Of a stretch of 64,000 nucleotides of DNA, positions 24,068 through 33,161 are shown in pieces. The stretch comes from Lachnospiraceae bacterium UBA1712 (GTDB lineage Bacteria > Bacillota > Clostridia > Lachnospirales > Lachnospiraceae): the NCBI GenBank assembly GCA_002317175.1, contig DCJA01000035.1, positions 15,938-79,937 on the forward strand, written 5' to 3'. The position numbers were made by a program, and so were the translations under genes. The stretch's first letter is position 1, and every line of letters begins with the position of its first letter. The notes beneath the pieces were generated by a model. That model saw only the letters and a list, made by a program, of their open reading frames with translations, did no database searches and had not been told where the DNA came from.

Positions 24068-25588
24068 TTACATCTGCTGATATGTAGAAAGGAAATCTCC
24101 CATCTTTTCCATAGCATCCTTCAGAACTTCTATTCTTGGAAGGTATACTACTCTGAAGTGATCTGGAGCACCCCAGTTAAATCCGCTTCCATGAACGATA
24201 AGAATCTTCTTTTCTTTTAACAGATCAAGTGCAAATCTTTCATCATTCACTATATTAAACTTCTTTGTATCAATCTTAGGGAAGATGTAAAATGCTGCCT
24301 TTGGTTTAACTGCACTGATTCCAGGAATGTCATTTAATGCTTTATAGATAAACTCTCTTTGCTCATAAATTCTTCCACCAGGAACAATATAATCCTTTAC
24401 ACTCTGATGTCCCCAAAGAGCTGTCTGTACAATAGACTGAGCTGGAACATTGGAACAAAGACGCATATTGGAAAGCATATTTATTCCTTCAATATAGTCC
24501 TTTGCCATCTTTTTATTACCACTTAATACCATCCATCCAATTCTGTATCCAGCAATCATATGCGATTTTGAAAGACCACTGAAGGTTACGCAGAATAAAT
24601 CTGGTGCCATTGATGCAATGGAAATGTGCTCCTCTCCATCCATAACAAGTCTGTCATAGATTTCATCAGAGAAAATGATAAGCTGATGCTCTCTTGCAAC
24701 TTCAACGATTTCCTGTAAGACCTCTCTTGGATATAAAGCTCCTGTTGGGTTGTTAGGATTAATAATAACAATAGCCTTTGTGTTAGGTGTAATCTTCTTT
24801 CTGATATCGTCCATATCTGGATACCAGTCTGCCTGTTCATCACACACATAATGAACTGCTGTACCACCTGCAAGAGTTACACAGGCTGTCCAAAGTGGAT
24901 AATCTGGTGAAGGAACCAGGACTTCATCGCCACTGTTAAGAAGTGCTGACATTGAAAGGTTAATAAGCTCACTTACACCATTACCTGTATAGATGTCATC
25001 AACTGTTACATTAGGAATCTCTTTGATCTGAGAATACTGCATAATAGCCTTACGAGCTGAGAACAGCCCCTTTGATGCAGAATAACCTTCACACTCTGTC
25101 AACTGTCTCTGCATATCGTATACCACTTCGTCTGGTGTAGAGAAACCAAATGGTGCAGGGTTACCGATATTGAGCTTAAGAATTCTCATACCGTTCTCTT
25201 CCATTCTGTTTGCTTCTTCAACAACAGGTCCTCTTACATCATATAAAACATTATCTAATTTTGAAGATTTCTTAAATTCACGCATTGTATTATTCCTTTC
25301 AGCAACAGAAACATTCGCAGTGTTCTGTTCTGCTCTTTCTATTTTAGTCTGCTTCTTCGAAGCATTATTGTCTTTACCATATAACCATTCTGAATCAACC
25401 TCTAAAACACCGGCCAGAAAATCACATATATTCTGACGAGGAATAGCCTTGCCACTCAGATACTGACTCATCTGACTTTTGCCAAGCTTTATCTGTTGAT
25501 TCTGTGCCGCTCGGAGCACATCCACCTGCTTCATGCCCTTTTTCTTCATGGCTTCAGCAATTCTTTTCGAAAATATCACATTATCCAT
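24068..25588 (-). CDS. XRE-HTH / AlaA-type alanine aminotransferase fusion
   Basis: Residues 1-70 are an XRE/Cro helix-turn-helix (KQVDVLRAAQ then SQMSQYLSGKAIP). A linker covers about 72-100. Residues about 102-506 match AlaA glutamate-pyruvate aminotransferase almost end to end: KSSKLDNVLYDVRGPVVEEA, INPNNPTGA, SDEIYD, and the PLP lysine in SGLSKS. It converts pyruvate plus glutamate to alanine, and its HTH probably binds its own promoter, where AAAAGTTCA-type operators lie. The architecture parallels MocR regulators (GntR plus aminotransferase). Both parts look intact, so it may be an enzyme, a regulator or both. Confidence 0.85.
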   Translation of the reverse strand: MDNVIFSKRIAEAMKKKGMKQVDVLRAAQNQQIKLGKSQMSQYLSGKAIPRQNICDFLAGVLEVDSEWLYGKDNNASKKQTKIERAEQNTANVSVAERNNTMREFKKSSKLDNVLYDVRGPVVEEANRMEENGMRILKLNIGNPAPFGFSTPDEVVYDMQRQLTECEGYSASKGLFSARKAIMQYSQIKEIPNVTVDDIYTGNGVSELINLSMSALLNSGDEVLVPSPDYPLWTACVTLAGGTAVHYVCDEQADWYPDMDDIRKKITPNTKAIVIINPNNPTGALYPREVLQEIVEVAREHQLIIFSDEIYDRLVMDGEEHISIASMAPDLFCVTFSGLSKSHMIAGYRIGWMVLSGNKKMAKDYIEGINMLSNMRLCSNVPAQSIVQTALWGHQSVKDYIVPGGRIYEQREFIYKALNDIPGISAVKPKAAFYIFPKIDTKKFNIVNDERFALDLLKEKKILIVHGSGFNWGAPDHFRVVYLPRIEVLKDAMEKMGDFLSTYQQM

Positions 25589-25633
25589 TTACTTTTTCCT
25601 ATATGACCTAATTGATAAATCATCCCTGCATAA

Positions 25634-25722
25634 TTGGAATAATGATTCCAATAAAAATGAACTTTTCCTCTAAAAGTTCATTTTACTTTCGTTAGAATAA
25701 CACTTTTAAAGAAAAAGTTCAA
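25634..25722 (-). promoter_or_regulatory. promoter and operators of the XRE-AlaA gene
   Basis: On the minus strand TTGAAC (25722-25717), a 17-bp spacer and TATTCT (25699-25694) form the promoter. Just downstream is an 11-bp perfect inverted repeat AATGAACTTTT/AAAAGTTCATT (25656-25682). A further AAAAAGTTCA half-site covers the -35 (25712-25721). Another perfect dyad TTGGAAT/ATTCCAA lies in the leader (25634-25651). The layout suits autorepression. Confidence 0.7.
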
Positions 25723-25786
25723 TATTGTTCATAAAAAAGTTTATTTTTGTAAATATCAATCTGACCAACGCTCAGTAGAAGATCAT

Positions 25787-26473
25787 TTATTCAAAATACT
25801 TTTTCAGTTTTAGCCCATCCCGAAACTCAAACAGACTTTCAAACAGTTTGCTAAATCTTCCTATGAGAAATCCGTTAAGTAGGGCACATATAACTGTACC
25901 TGCCTTTACTCCCTCAAAATGCCATAGTCCATAGAATACAAAGGACATAGCTATAGCTACCAGACAGCTTGTGCAGTCATATATGGTCTTGGTTTTGTTG
26001 ATATTAGTCTTGTATTTACCTGATACTTCTTTAACAAGAAGTTCATATGCCTCAGGTGCAAAGTATGTATGAAAAAGCATGGACACACCCAGGCTGCAAA
26101 ACAGCATTCCAAAAATGAACAAAAGCACTCTACCAGCAAATCCATAATCCGGAATATAGGAAATAAGTTTAATAAACGCATCCAGCAAAATTCCATATAT
26201 AACAGTTGTCAGAAACGAAAGCAGATATACTGCCTTAAACCTTTTAAGTACAATTGCAGTTGCCACTAATAAAACTGCCTGCGTGACGTATTCCGCTACT
26301 CCAAATGAAAACCAGCTTAGACTCTCTGATATCTTCAGATGAATCAGGTAAGCAGGAGCAACTACCATGGACATACCAAAATCAGCTCTTTCAGATAAGG
26401 CGGTTCCAAATGCAAGCGCTACTATGCCTACTGCGTATGCTATTTCTGTATATAAGGTTCTCCTATTATTCAA
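25787..26473 (-). CDS. YczE/YitT-like membrane protein (DUF6198 type)
   Basis: The 228-residue protein has five or six hydrophobic segments. It has the family's ERADFGMSMVVAPAYLIH and LGVSMLFHTYFAPEAYELLVKEVS motifs. The start directly abuts the stop codon of the upstream chemotaxis receptor gene, so the two are translationally linked. Homologues are described only as integral membrane proteins; some are near regulator or efflux genes. The function is unknown. Confidence 0.75.
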   Translation of the reverse strand: MNNRRTLYTEIAYAVGIVALAFGTALSERADFGMSMVVAPAYLIHLKISESLSWFSFGVAEYVTQAVLLVATAIVLKRFKAVYLLSFLTTVIYGILLDAFIKLISYIPDYGFAGRVLLFIFGMLFCSLGVSMLFHTYFAPEAYELLVKEVSGKYKTNINKTKTIYDCTSCLVAIAMSFVFYGLWHFEGVKAGTVICALLNGFLIGRFSKLFESLFEFRDGLKLKKYFE

Positions 26474-27979
26474 CTATTCCAGACCTGCCTCATTTAGATT
26501 TCCTGCTTCTGCTTTAAGCTCTTCTACAAGATTTCCAACTTCATTCAGTATATTCTGGTTTGCTTCACTGGCAGAATAGGTCTCACCACTGTGTGCACTA
26601 ACCTCTTCAGTAATTGCTGATATAGTCTGAATTGAATCTACGATTTCCTTATTAGCTCCAGCAAGGGACGATACTACACCATTTAGCTGATGAGTCTGTT
26701 CTTTGATAAGTGAAATATTACTGTTAATCTCATCAAAACTGTTAGCTGTTTTTTCTGCTGTTTTTCCCTGTTCAATATTTGTTTCAACCAGTATATCAAT
26801 CTTGTTAACTACCATTTCAAGCTGTTCAGTTATATTAGCTATCAGATCATTGATATCCGCTGTAGCTCCAGTAGTCTGTCCCGCCAGATTGGATATCTCA
26901 GATGCTACTACAGCAAAGCCACGACCCGCCTCACCTGCTCTGGCTGCTTCAATAGAAGCATTAAGTGCAAGAAGTGATGTCTGAGAAGCCACATTATTGA
27001 TAAGTTCTGTAATAGAGTTCATCTTATTGGTATATTCTGTAAATGCTTTAAGAGCCTGTGAGGCTTCTTCGCCTGCCCTGTCAGCATCATTTGAAAGCTT
27101 TGTAAGATTATCTACACGCTTATTACCATCTTCTACTGCTGATACTGCTCTTGAAACTTCTTCAGAAATACTGTCCACAACCTTTTCTACTGATTCGATT
27201 GAGTCCTGAATCTGTTCTGTTTTGACAAGCTGATTCTGAATTGCTTCTGCTGACTCATTGGTTCCGGTTGTAACCTCAGACATGGAGTTGATTGTATTAT
27301 CCATAGAAGCATTGAGAGTAATCATCTTCTCATCTACTTTCTCAACGTTCTCTGTCATGAGTTTGGAAATCTCCAGAACCCTGTCTAATATATCATTGAT
27401 CTTATTCTTTTCCAGTGTAAGTCTTGCAGATCTGATATCACCACTAAGCATAAGCTGATGACTTATTGCAATAAATAATGCAACACACAAAAGAACAAGA
27501 AATAGCTGAATTTCATAGGTAACAATATCTTCAGCTGCAGTTCTGTTATGAACAGTAACATTAATAACCACTGATATCACATTTTCCAAAAATGCTCCTG
27601 CTCCAATGATATATATAAAGCTCTTTACATTAAATACAAGCAAAATGATCAGCATAGGCATTACATATGTAAATACCAGATCATTGTTTGCAGTAAACAG
27701 TACAAAGGTATAAAGGATTGAAAAGCCTCCTCCCACAATTCTCATCAAAGCATTTGGGCTTTCCGGATTCTTCTTATATACTAAAAATGCCCAAATCACT
27801 GGAACATAGCATAACAATACAGTAATCAGTCCGTAGGTCAGAGTTCTATTTCCCTTTACAACCTCAAGAATATAAGCTGCCGCAATAACAGAGTCCAATA
27901 TTGTCTGACAAATAATTGCAACCTTGTTAAACTGCTGCTTCTCTGATTTTGCAGCAAGTGCCTGTAAATCATTATTCAT
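26474..27979 (-). CDS. methyl-accepting chemotaxis protein with polytopic sensor
   Basis: Residues 1-195 hold about six hydrophobic segments with very short loops and no extracytoplasmic ligand domain. The rest is a long coiled coil with the conserved signalling tip [20 protein letters not shown]. The signal may be sensed within the membrane. The ATG at 27979 has GGAGG 8 nt upstream; a TTG five codons earlier overlaps that site. It is followed without a gap by the YczE-like gene. The protein is 501 aa. Confidence 0.88.
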   Translation of the reverse strand: MNNDLQALAAKSEKQQFNKVAIICQTILDSVIAAAYILEVVKGNRTLTYGLITVLLCYVPVIWAFLVYKKNPESPNALMRIVGGGFSILYTFVLFTANNDLVFTYVMPMLIILLVFNVKSFIYIIGAGAFLENVISVVINVTVHNRTAAEDIVTYEIQLFLVLLCVALFIAISHQLMLSGDIRSARLTLEKNKINDILDRVLEISKLMTENVEKVDEKMITLNASMDNTINSMSEVTTGTNESAEAIQNQLVKTEQIQDSIESVEKVVDSISEEVSRAVSAVEDGNKRVDNLTKLSNDADRAGEEASQALKAFTEYTNKMNSITELINNVASQTSLLALNASIEAARAGEAGRGFAVVASEISNLAGQTTGATADINDLIANITEQLEMVVNKIDILVETNIEQGKTAEKTANSFDEINSNISLIKEQTHQLNGVVSSLAGANKEIVDSIQTISAITEEVSAHSGETYSASEANQNILNEVGNLVEELKAEAGNLNEAGLE

Positions 27980-28000
27980 TAGATATTCCTCCAAAAAAAA

Positions 28001-28032
28001 TGGTTAAATATGAAAACTTACATATTTAACCA
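28001..28032 (-). terminator. 12-bp hairpin with T8, directly before the receptor's ribosome site
   Basis: TGGTTAAATATG/CATATTTAACCA with an 8-nt loop is followed on the minus strand by eight T and then GGAGG. It may terminate csoR-copA. A TATAAT at 28039-28034 raises the alternative that it is an operator or 5' UTR hairpin of the chemotaxis gene. Confidence 0.6.
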
Positions 28033-28108
28033 TATTATATACCATATTAACCGTAACAGATATGCACTAAATTACCATTTTTCAACTTCAAAAATGAGCA
28101 ATAATAGC

Positions 28109-30712
28109 TTAAATAATTCCTGTCACACTATACCCCTGTTCCTCAACGGCTGTTTTAAGAGTCTCAGAGTCTATCTCCTGGTTCATCTTTACAATTGCAT
28201 TGTTCTGCTCGTGGCTGACAATTGCCTCTGTAACTCCCTCAATCGCTTCAAGAGTTTTCTTAACTCTTGCCTCGCAGTGTCCACACATCATGCCTTCAAT
28301 GTTCATTGTTTTTGTCATAGTATTATTCTCCTTTTCACTATTGCGTATTAATTCTTCTGATTCGTCTGTTACTTTGCTTTGTTTTATTATTCCGCTATCT
28401 ATTGTTATTGGGACATTATTGTTCCTTATCTTTCTATCCTTTGACCCATCCATTAGCTTCAAAAGATTCAGTCTGAGCGCATTAGTTATTACGCAGAAGC
28501 TCGACAGGCTCATGGCTGCGGCTCCAAACATAGGATTAAGGCTCCATCCAAACAGCTTGACATATACTCCTGCAGCAAGCGGTATTCCTATTATATTATA
28601 TATAAACGCCCAGAACAGATTCTCTTTAATATTCTTCAGACTCGCTCTTCCAAGTCTTATTGCTGCTGGAACATAGTTCAGTCCATCCTTCAGCAATACT
28701 ATATCAGCTGCGTCTATTGCTATATCAGTTCCTGCACCAATAGCAATTCCTGAATCAGCAGTTGTAAGGGCAAGTGCGTCATTAATTCCATCACCTACCA
28801 TAACTACGTGTCCCTGTTTCTTTAGCGTCCTGATTGCTTTTTCCTTATCCTGGGGCAACAGTTCTGATATAGTATAATCTACTCCTGTCTTCTTTGCTAT
28901 TGCATCAGCGGTCAAACCGTTATCTCCAGTTAACATAACTACAGTTATTCCCTGCTTCTTAAGCTGACCAATCGCTTCTACAGCGTCACTTTTCACTTCG
29001 TCAGCCATAGCAATAATACCAATAATTATGTAACCTTGATTATCTTCATTTCTATCCTTTTCTGCAAACAGTACAGGGGTTTTGCCCTGCTTTGCCAGTT
29101 CCTCGAGTTTAGATGAGAATATTGTTATGTCAACTTGGCTGCTTATATATTTTACACTACCAGCTATTATTTCCTTATCAGCGAGTTTCGCCCTTAATCC
29201 ATTACCCACAACTGACTCAAACTCAGTTGTTTCCTGTACTATTACATTTTTTTGACGTGCATATTCTACTATTGCTCCAGCAAGAGGATGCTCACTTTTG
29301 CTCTCTATGCTGGCCGCAATGGTCAAAAGTTCATTTTCAGTTATGTTAACCGATATACAGTCTGTTACAACCGGTTTTCCTGTTGTAATGGTTCCAGTTT
29401 TATCAAGGGCAACAATCTGAGTTCTGCCCAGTTCCTCAAGTGAAGCAGCATTCTTATACAGTATTCCATGCTTTGCACCTACTCCTGATCCCACCATAAT
29501 CGCAACAGGTGTTGCCAGTCCCAGAGCACACGGACAGCTTATAACAAGTACTGATATTGCTCTTGCAAGAGCATATCCCAGCTCTTCACCGCTTATTATC
29601 CAGACTATAAAAGTTACTACTGCAATGCACATGACCACAGGCACAAATACCGCTGCTACTCTGTCTGCAGTCTTGGCTATTGGAGCCTTTGTTGCTGATG
29701 CATCAGTTACCATTTTAATAATCTGTGCAAGCATGGTATCTTCGCCAACTCTGCTTGCTTTACATCGAAGAAAGCCTGACTGATTGATGCTGGCTGCTGT
29801 CACCTCATCTCCGGCTTCCTTATCCACGGGTATACTTTCACCCGTAAGTGCCGACTCATCTATGGCGCTGTTTCCTTCCAGTATTATTCCGTCAAGCGGT
29901 ATACTTTCGCCAGGTTTAACAACAAAAATATCTCCCGGTTTAACCGCAGTTATGTCAACCTCTTTTTCAATTCCGTCAACAACTATCACTGCTGTCTTTG
30001 GTACAAGACCAAGCAAGCCATCAAGAGCATCTCCAGTCTTTCCCTTAGATATGGCTTCAAGTAGTTTTCCAACTGTTATTAATGCCAGAATCATTGCTGC
30101 TGATTCAAAATAAAACTCATCCATATATGACATGGTATCAGCACCTTTTACCGCTGCATCAGTCATTAAAAACAGCATCCAGACACTGTATATCCAGGAT
30201 GCAGCTGATCCACATGCAACCAGTGTATCCATATTGGGATTTCTGTGAATAAGCCCTTTGAAACCATTGATGAAAAAGTTCTGATTAATAATCATTACCA
30301 TGCTAGCCAGTAGCAGCTGTAATATTCCCTGTGCAATACAGTTATCTTCAAAAAAAGCAGGAATGGGCCAGCCCCACATCATATGCCCCATAGAAAAGTA
30401 CATAAGAAGGACTAACAATGTGAATGAAGCAAGTATTCTTTTCTTTAAGGATGATATCGTTTTATGTAAACCATTATTATGATTTGATTCTTTAATAGCA
30501 GTTGAAACACCTGTATCTATACAGCTTGCACCATATCCAGCTTTTTCGACCGTCTTAATTATGTCAACTTCTTTTGCGTCACCTTCCACAGACATAGTAT
30601 TATTCAGAAGGCTTACTGCACAACTGCTTACTCCCTCCACATTATTAACTGCTTTTTCTACTCTTGCCTGGCAGGCAGCACAGGACATGCCTGTTATTTG
30701 ATATTTATTCAT
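28109..30712 (-). CDS. copA: Cu+-exporting P1B-type ATPase with C-terminal HMA domain
   Basis: The N-terminal heavy-metal domain has MSCAACQARVEKAV. Eight membrane helices include the metal motif SCPCALGLATP. The phosphorylation site is ALDKTGTITTGKP, with MVGDGINDALAL in the hinge. Unusually, a second HMA domain (IEGMMCGHCEARVKK, about residues 800-867) is fused at the C-terminus after a hydrophilic linker, as if a CopZ chaperone were joined to the pump. The likely start is ATG 30712; an upstream frame extension lacks a site. It follows csoR. The predicted size is 867 aa. Confidence 0.92.
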   Translation of the reverse strand: MNKYQITGMSCAACQARVEKAVNNVEGVSSCAVSLLNNTMSVEGDAKEVDIIKTVEKAGYGASCIDTGVSTAIKESNHNNGLHKTISSLKKRILASFTLLVLLMYFSMGHMMWGWPIPAFFEDNCIAQGILQLLLASMVMIINQNFFINGFKGLIHRNPNMDTLVACGSAASWIYSVWMLFLMTDAAVKGADTMSYMDEFYFESAAMILALITVGKLLEAISKGKTGDALDGLLGLVPKTAVIVVDGIEKEVDITAVKPGDIFVVKPGESIPLDGIILEGNSAIDESALTGESIPVDKEAGDEVTAASINQSGFLRCKASRVGEDTMLAQIIKMVTDASATKAPIAKTADRVAAVFVPVVMCIAVVTFIVWIISGEELGYALARAISVLVISCPCALGLATPVAIMVGSGVGAKHGILYKNAASLEELGRTQIVALDKTGTITTGKPVVTDCISVNITENELLTIAASIESKSEHPLAGAIVEYARQKNVIVQETTEFESVVGNGLRAKLADKEIIAGSVKYISSQVDITIFSSKLEELAKQGKTPVLFAEKDRNEDNQGYIIIGIIAMADEVKSDAVEAIGQLKKQGITVVMLTGDNGLTADAIAKKTGVDYTISELLPQDKEKAIRTLKKQGHVVMVGDGINDALALTTADSGIAIGAGTDIAIDAADIVLLKDGLNYVPAAIRLGRASLKNIKENLFWAFIYNIIGIPLAAGVYVKLFGWSLNPMFGAAAMSLSSFCVITNALRLNLLKLMDGSKDRKIRNNNVPITIDSGIIKQSKVTDESEELIRNSEKENNTMTKTMNIEGMMCGHCEARVKKTLEAIEGVTEAIVSHEQNNAIVKMNQEIDSETLKTAVEEQGYSVTGII

Positions 30713-30791
30713 ATTTACACTTTCTATTGATAAGCAATCAGTATTACATTTTGCTAAAAAGCAATTACTTAAACTCAATCCGTATTATATC

Positions 30792-31133
30792 TTACTTCAT
30801 CAGCTTAGCCAGCAATGCTGCCAGTTCATCCACCGCGTCTTCTTTTCCTGCTTTTATATCATCCACAACACAGGATTTGACATGATTGGCAAGCAATACC
30901 TTGGTAAAGCTGTTAAGAGCACTTGAAGCCGCTGAAACCTGTGTAAGAATATCCGGGCAGTAGCTTCCCTGTTCAACCATATTCTTTATGCCTCTTATCT
31001 GACCTTCTATCCTGTTGAGTCTGTTGATGAGATCCCTGTATTCCTTGTCCTCTCTCTGTTTGGTTCTCGTAGTACAACAATGAGAACAAGCTCTATCTTC
31101 CTCTGAAAAAGTGTCTATAACATCTTTATTCAT
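30792..31133 (-). CDS. csoR: CsoR-family copper-sensing repressor
   Basis: The 113-residue helical protein has the family core NRIEGQIRGIKNMVEQGSYC and the Cys/His/Cys copper ligands in GSYCPDIL and NHVKSC. An N-terminal CSHCC extension may add metal affinity. It should repress the csoR-copA operon until Cu+ binds. A near-perfect CsoR box lies in its promoter about 115 bp upstream. Confidence 0.93.
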   Translation of the reverse strand: MNKDVIDTFSEEDRACSHCCTTRTKQREDKEYRDLINRLNRIEGQIRGIKNMVEQGSYCPDILTQVSAASSALNSFTKVLLANHVKSCVVDDIKAGKEDAVDELAALLAKLMK

Positions 31134-31245
31134 AGCTTACGCATAATCCAATCATTATAAATGGTGATTAGATTGATTCCTTTCTTCCAGATAACAACTA
31201 TAGCACCTGGATACTATTATTATTCCGTCTTACTTCTACAGTTTT

Positions 31246-31274
31246 AATATACCCCCGTAGGGTATATCTGTAAA
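31246..31274 (-). promoter_or_regulatory. csoR-copA promoter with CsoR operator
   Basis: Minus-strand TTTACA (31274-31269), a 17-bp spacer and TATATT (31251-31246). The spacer and -10 are covered by the dyad TATACCCCCGTAGGGTATA within 31247-31267. This fits the known CsoR box, G/C-rich tracts flanked by TATA arms. Confidence 0.88.
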
Positions 31275-31385
31275 GTAGATAAGTCGAAAAATAATTATTC
31301 AATAGTCAATTATTAGTAAGGACTTAGCAAATGCCAGAGAATATAATGATTTATGAAATTATAAACAATTAGTGGAGCGATTATT

Positions 31386-33161
31386 ATGAAAGTTTCAAAG
31401 TCAAAACTTGCCTGGCTCTGGGAAAATATGGAGGGGCGCAGAATACTGTTTGTTCTTGGTCTGATTGGTACCGTGGCCTACAGTTCCATGCAGCTCATTG
31501 TTCCTTATTTTTCTGGAAAAATCGTAGATACCTTTTTATCCAGTGAAGAGGCTGTGTCACGAATCAATAGCGAGCGTGATCTTTTCTTTAAGCTGATTGC
31601 TTTGATGATTGGTCTTACTCTTCTTCGTGTCACAATTGTATACCTCGATTGTATGGCCTATGAATATGTATCCCAATCCGTTCTGGCCAGAATAAGGAAT
31701 TATCTTTTTAATAAAATGCAGTATCAGGATATGACCTTCTATTCCAAATATCGTACCGGTGATCTGATGACCAGAATGACAGGTGATATGGATGCTATCA
31801 GACATAATATTGCCTGGATTATCAGAGCGGTGGTCGAGTCCTTTACACTATATTTTTCAGTTGCGATATACTTCTGTATTATGAATTGGAAGCTTGCACT
31901 TTCAATACTAGTCATCTCTCCTCTCATTTTATTAATCATTGTTGTATTCAAGAAAGAGGTGGCTCCGCTCCATGCACTTTTAAGAGAGAAATTTTCAGTA
32001 CTTAATACTACTGCTCAAGAAAATATATCTGGTAACAAGGTTGTTAAAGCCTTTGCCAGAGAAGAATATGAAATAGAAAAATTTGATATATCCAACATCG
32101 ATTATAAGGATACTAACATAAAGACAAACCTTACCTGGGTTAAATATTTCCCATATGTTGAGACCTGTGCAAACTCACTTCCAATTATTCTTCTTCTGGT
32201 TGGTGGTATCTTCATCATCAATGGCCAGCTGACAATGGGTGAATATGTATCTTTTTCCGGACTGATATGGGCTATTGCCAATCCAATGAGACTGCTTGGT
32301 AATATCATGAATGAGTTTCAGCGTTTCTCCGCTGCTTCAGCCAAGGTTATGGAGCTCTATTACTCTGAACCTGAGATAGTGGACTGCGAAAATGCAATTG
32401 CTCATCCAGAACCACTTCAGGGTAAAATAGAGTTTAAAAATGTTTCATTTATGTACAATGATGGTAACGAAGATGTACTTAAGGACATTTCCTTCACCAT
32501 CAATCCAGGTGAAACAGTTGCAATAATGGGCGAAACAGGCTGTGGTAAAACCAGTCTAATTCAGATGATTCCACGCTTCTATGAACCAAGCTCAGGCGAA
32601 GTACTTGTAGATGGAATCAATGTTAACAAATACAAAATGTCTGATCTTAGAAGACACATCGGACTAGCCAGTCAGGATGTACTGCTTCATTCAGATACGA
32701 TTAGTGGAAATATTGCTTACGGTGTATCCAATCTGCCAAAAGAACAGATTATCAGATATGCCAAATATTCAGCTGCAGATGATTTTATCAGTCATATGCC
32801 TGAGGGCTATAACACAATCATCGGTGAACGTGGAGTTGGTCTTTCAGGTGGTCAGAAACAGCGTATTTCTCTTGCAAGAGCTCTGGCTATTAAGCCTTCT
32901 ATTCTGATTCTTGATGACACTACCTCTGCAGTGGATATGGAAACGGAAAAGGTTATTCAGGACAGTCTGCACAATCTTGATTTTGAGTGTACAAAGATTA
33001 TTATTGCTCAGCGTATCAGTTCTACTAAGGACGCTGACAAAATCATTATCCTTAAGGATGGTTCAATCCTTGAGCAGGGAACACATGATGAGCTGGTTGC
33101 CCAAAAAGGCTACTACTACGAGCTTGTGTGTCTCCAGAGCAATGTAAAGGAGGTGGGCTAA
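31386..33161 (+). CDS. heterodimeric ABC exporter subunit, degenerate ATP site
   Basis: A six-helix exporter membrane domain (residues about 20-310) is followed by an ATPase domain with GETGCGKTS, LSGGQKQR and LILDDTTSAVD. The catalytic Glu after Walker B is Asp, as in the non-catalytic partner of BmrCD or TM287/288-type exporters. GTGGAG precedes the ATG. It ends on the base before the next gene's ATG. It probably exports drugs, lipids or peptides. Confidence 0.88.
   Translation: MKVSKSKLAWLWENMEGRRILFVLGLIGTVAYSSMQLIVPYFSGKIVDTFLSSEEAVSRINSERDLFFKLIALMIGLTLLRVTIVYLDCMAYEYVSQSVLARIRNYLFNKMQYQDMTFYSKYRTGDLMTRMTGDMDAIRHNIAWIIRAVVESFTLYFSVAIYFCIMNWKLALSILVISPLILLIIVVFKKEVAPLHALLREKFSVLNTTAQENISGNKVVKAFAREEYEIEKFDISNIDYKDTNIKTNLTWVKYFPYVETCANSLPIILLLVGGIFIINGQLTMGEYVSFSGLIWAIANPMRLLGNIMNEFQRFSAASAKVMELYYSEPEIVDCENAIAHPEPLQGKIEFKNVSFMYNDGNEDVLKDISFTINPGETVAIMGETGCGKTSLIQMIPRFYEPSSGEVLVDGINVNKYKMSDLRRHIGLASQDVLLHSDTISGNIAYGVSNLPKEQIIRYAKYSAADDFISHMPEGYNTIIGERGVGLSGGQKQRISLARALAIKPSILILDDTTSAVDMETEKVIQDSLHNLDFECTKIIIAQRISSTKDADKIIILKDGSILEQGTHDELVAQKGYYYELVCLQSNVKEVG

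Noticed and set aside
28109..28330. Separate copZ gene at the end of copA
   Set aside because: The HMA domain is in the same uninterrupted frame as copA with no stop between them. An internal start is possible, so it is noted in findings rather than called as a gene.
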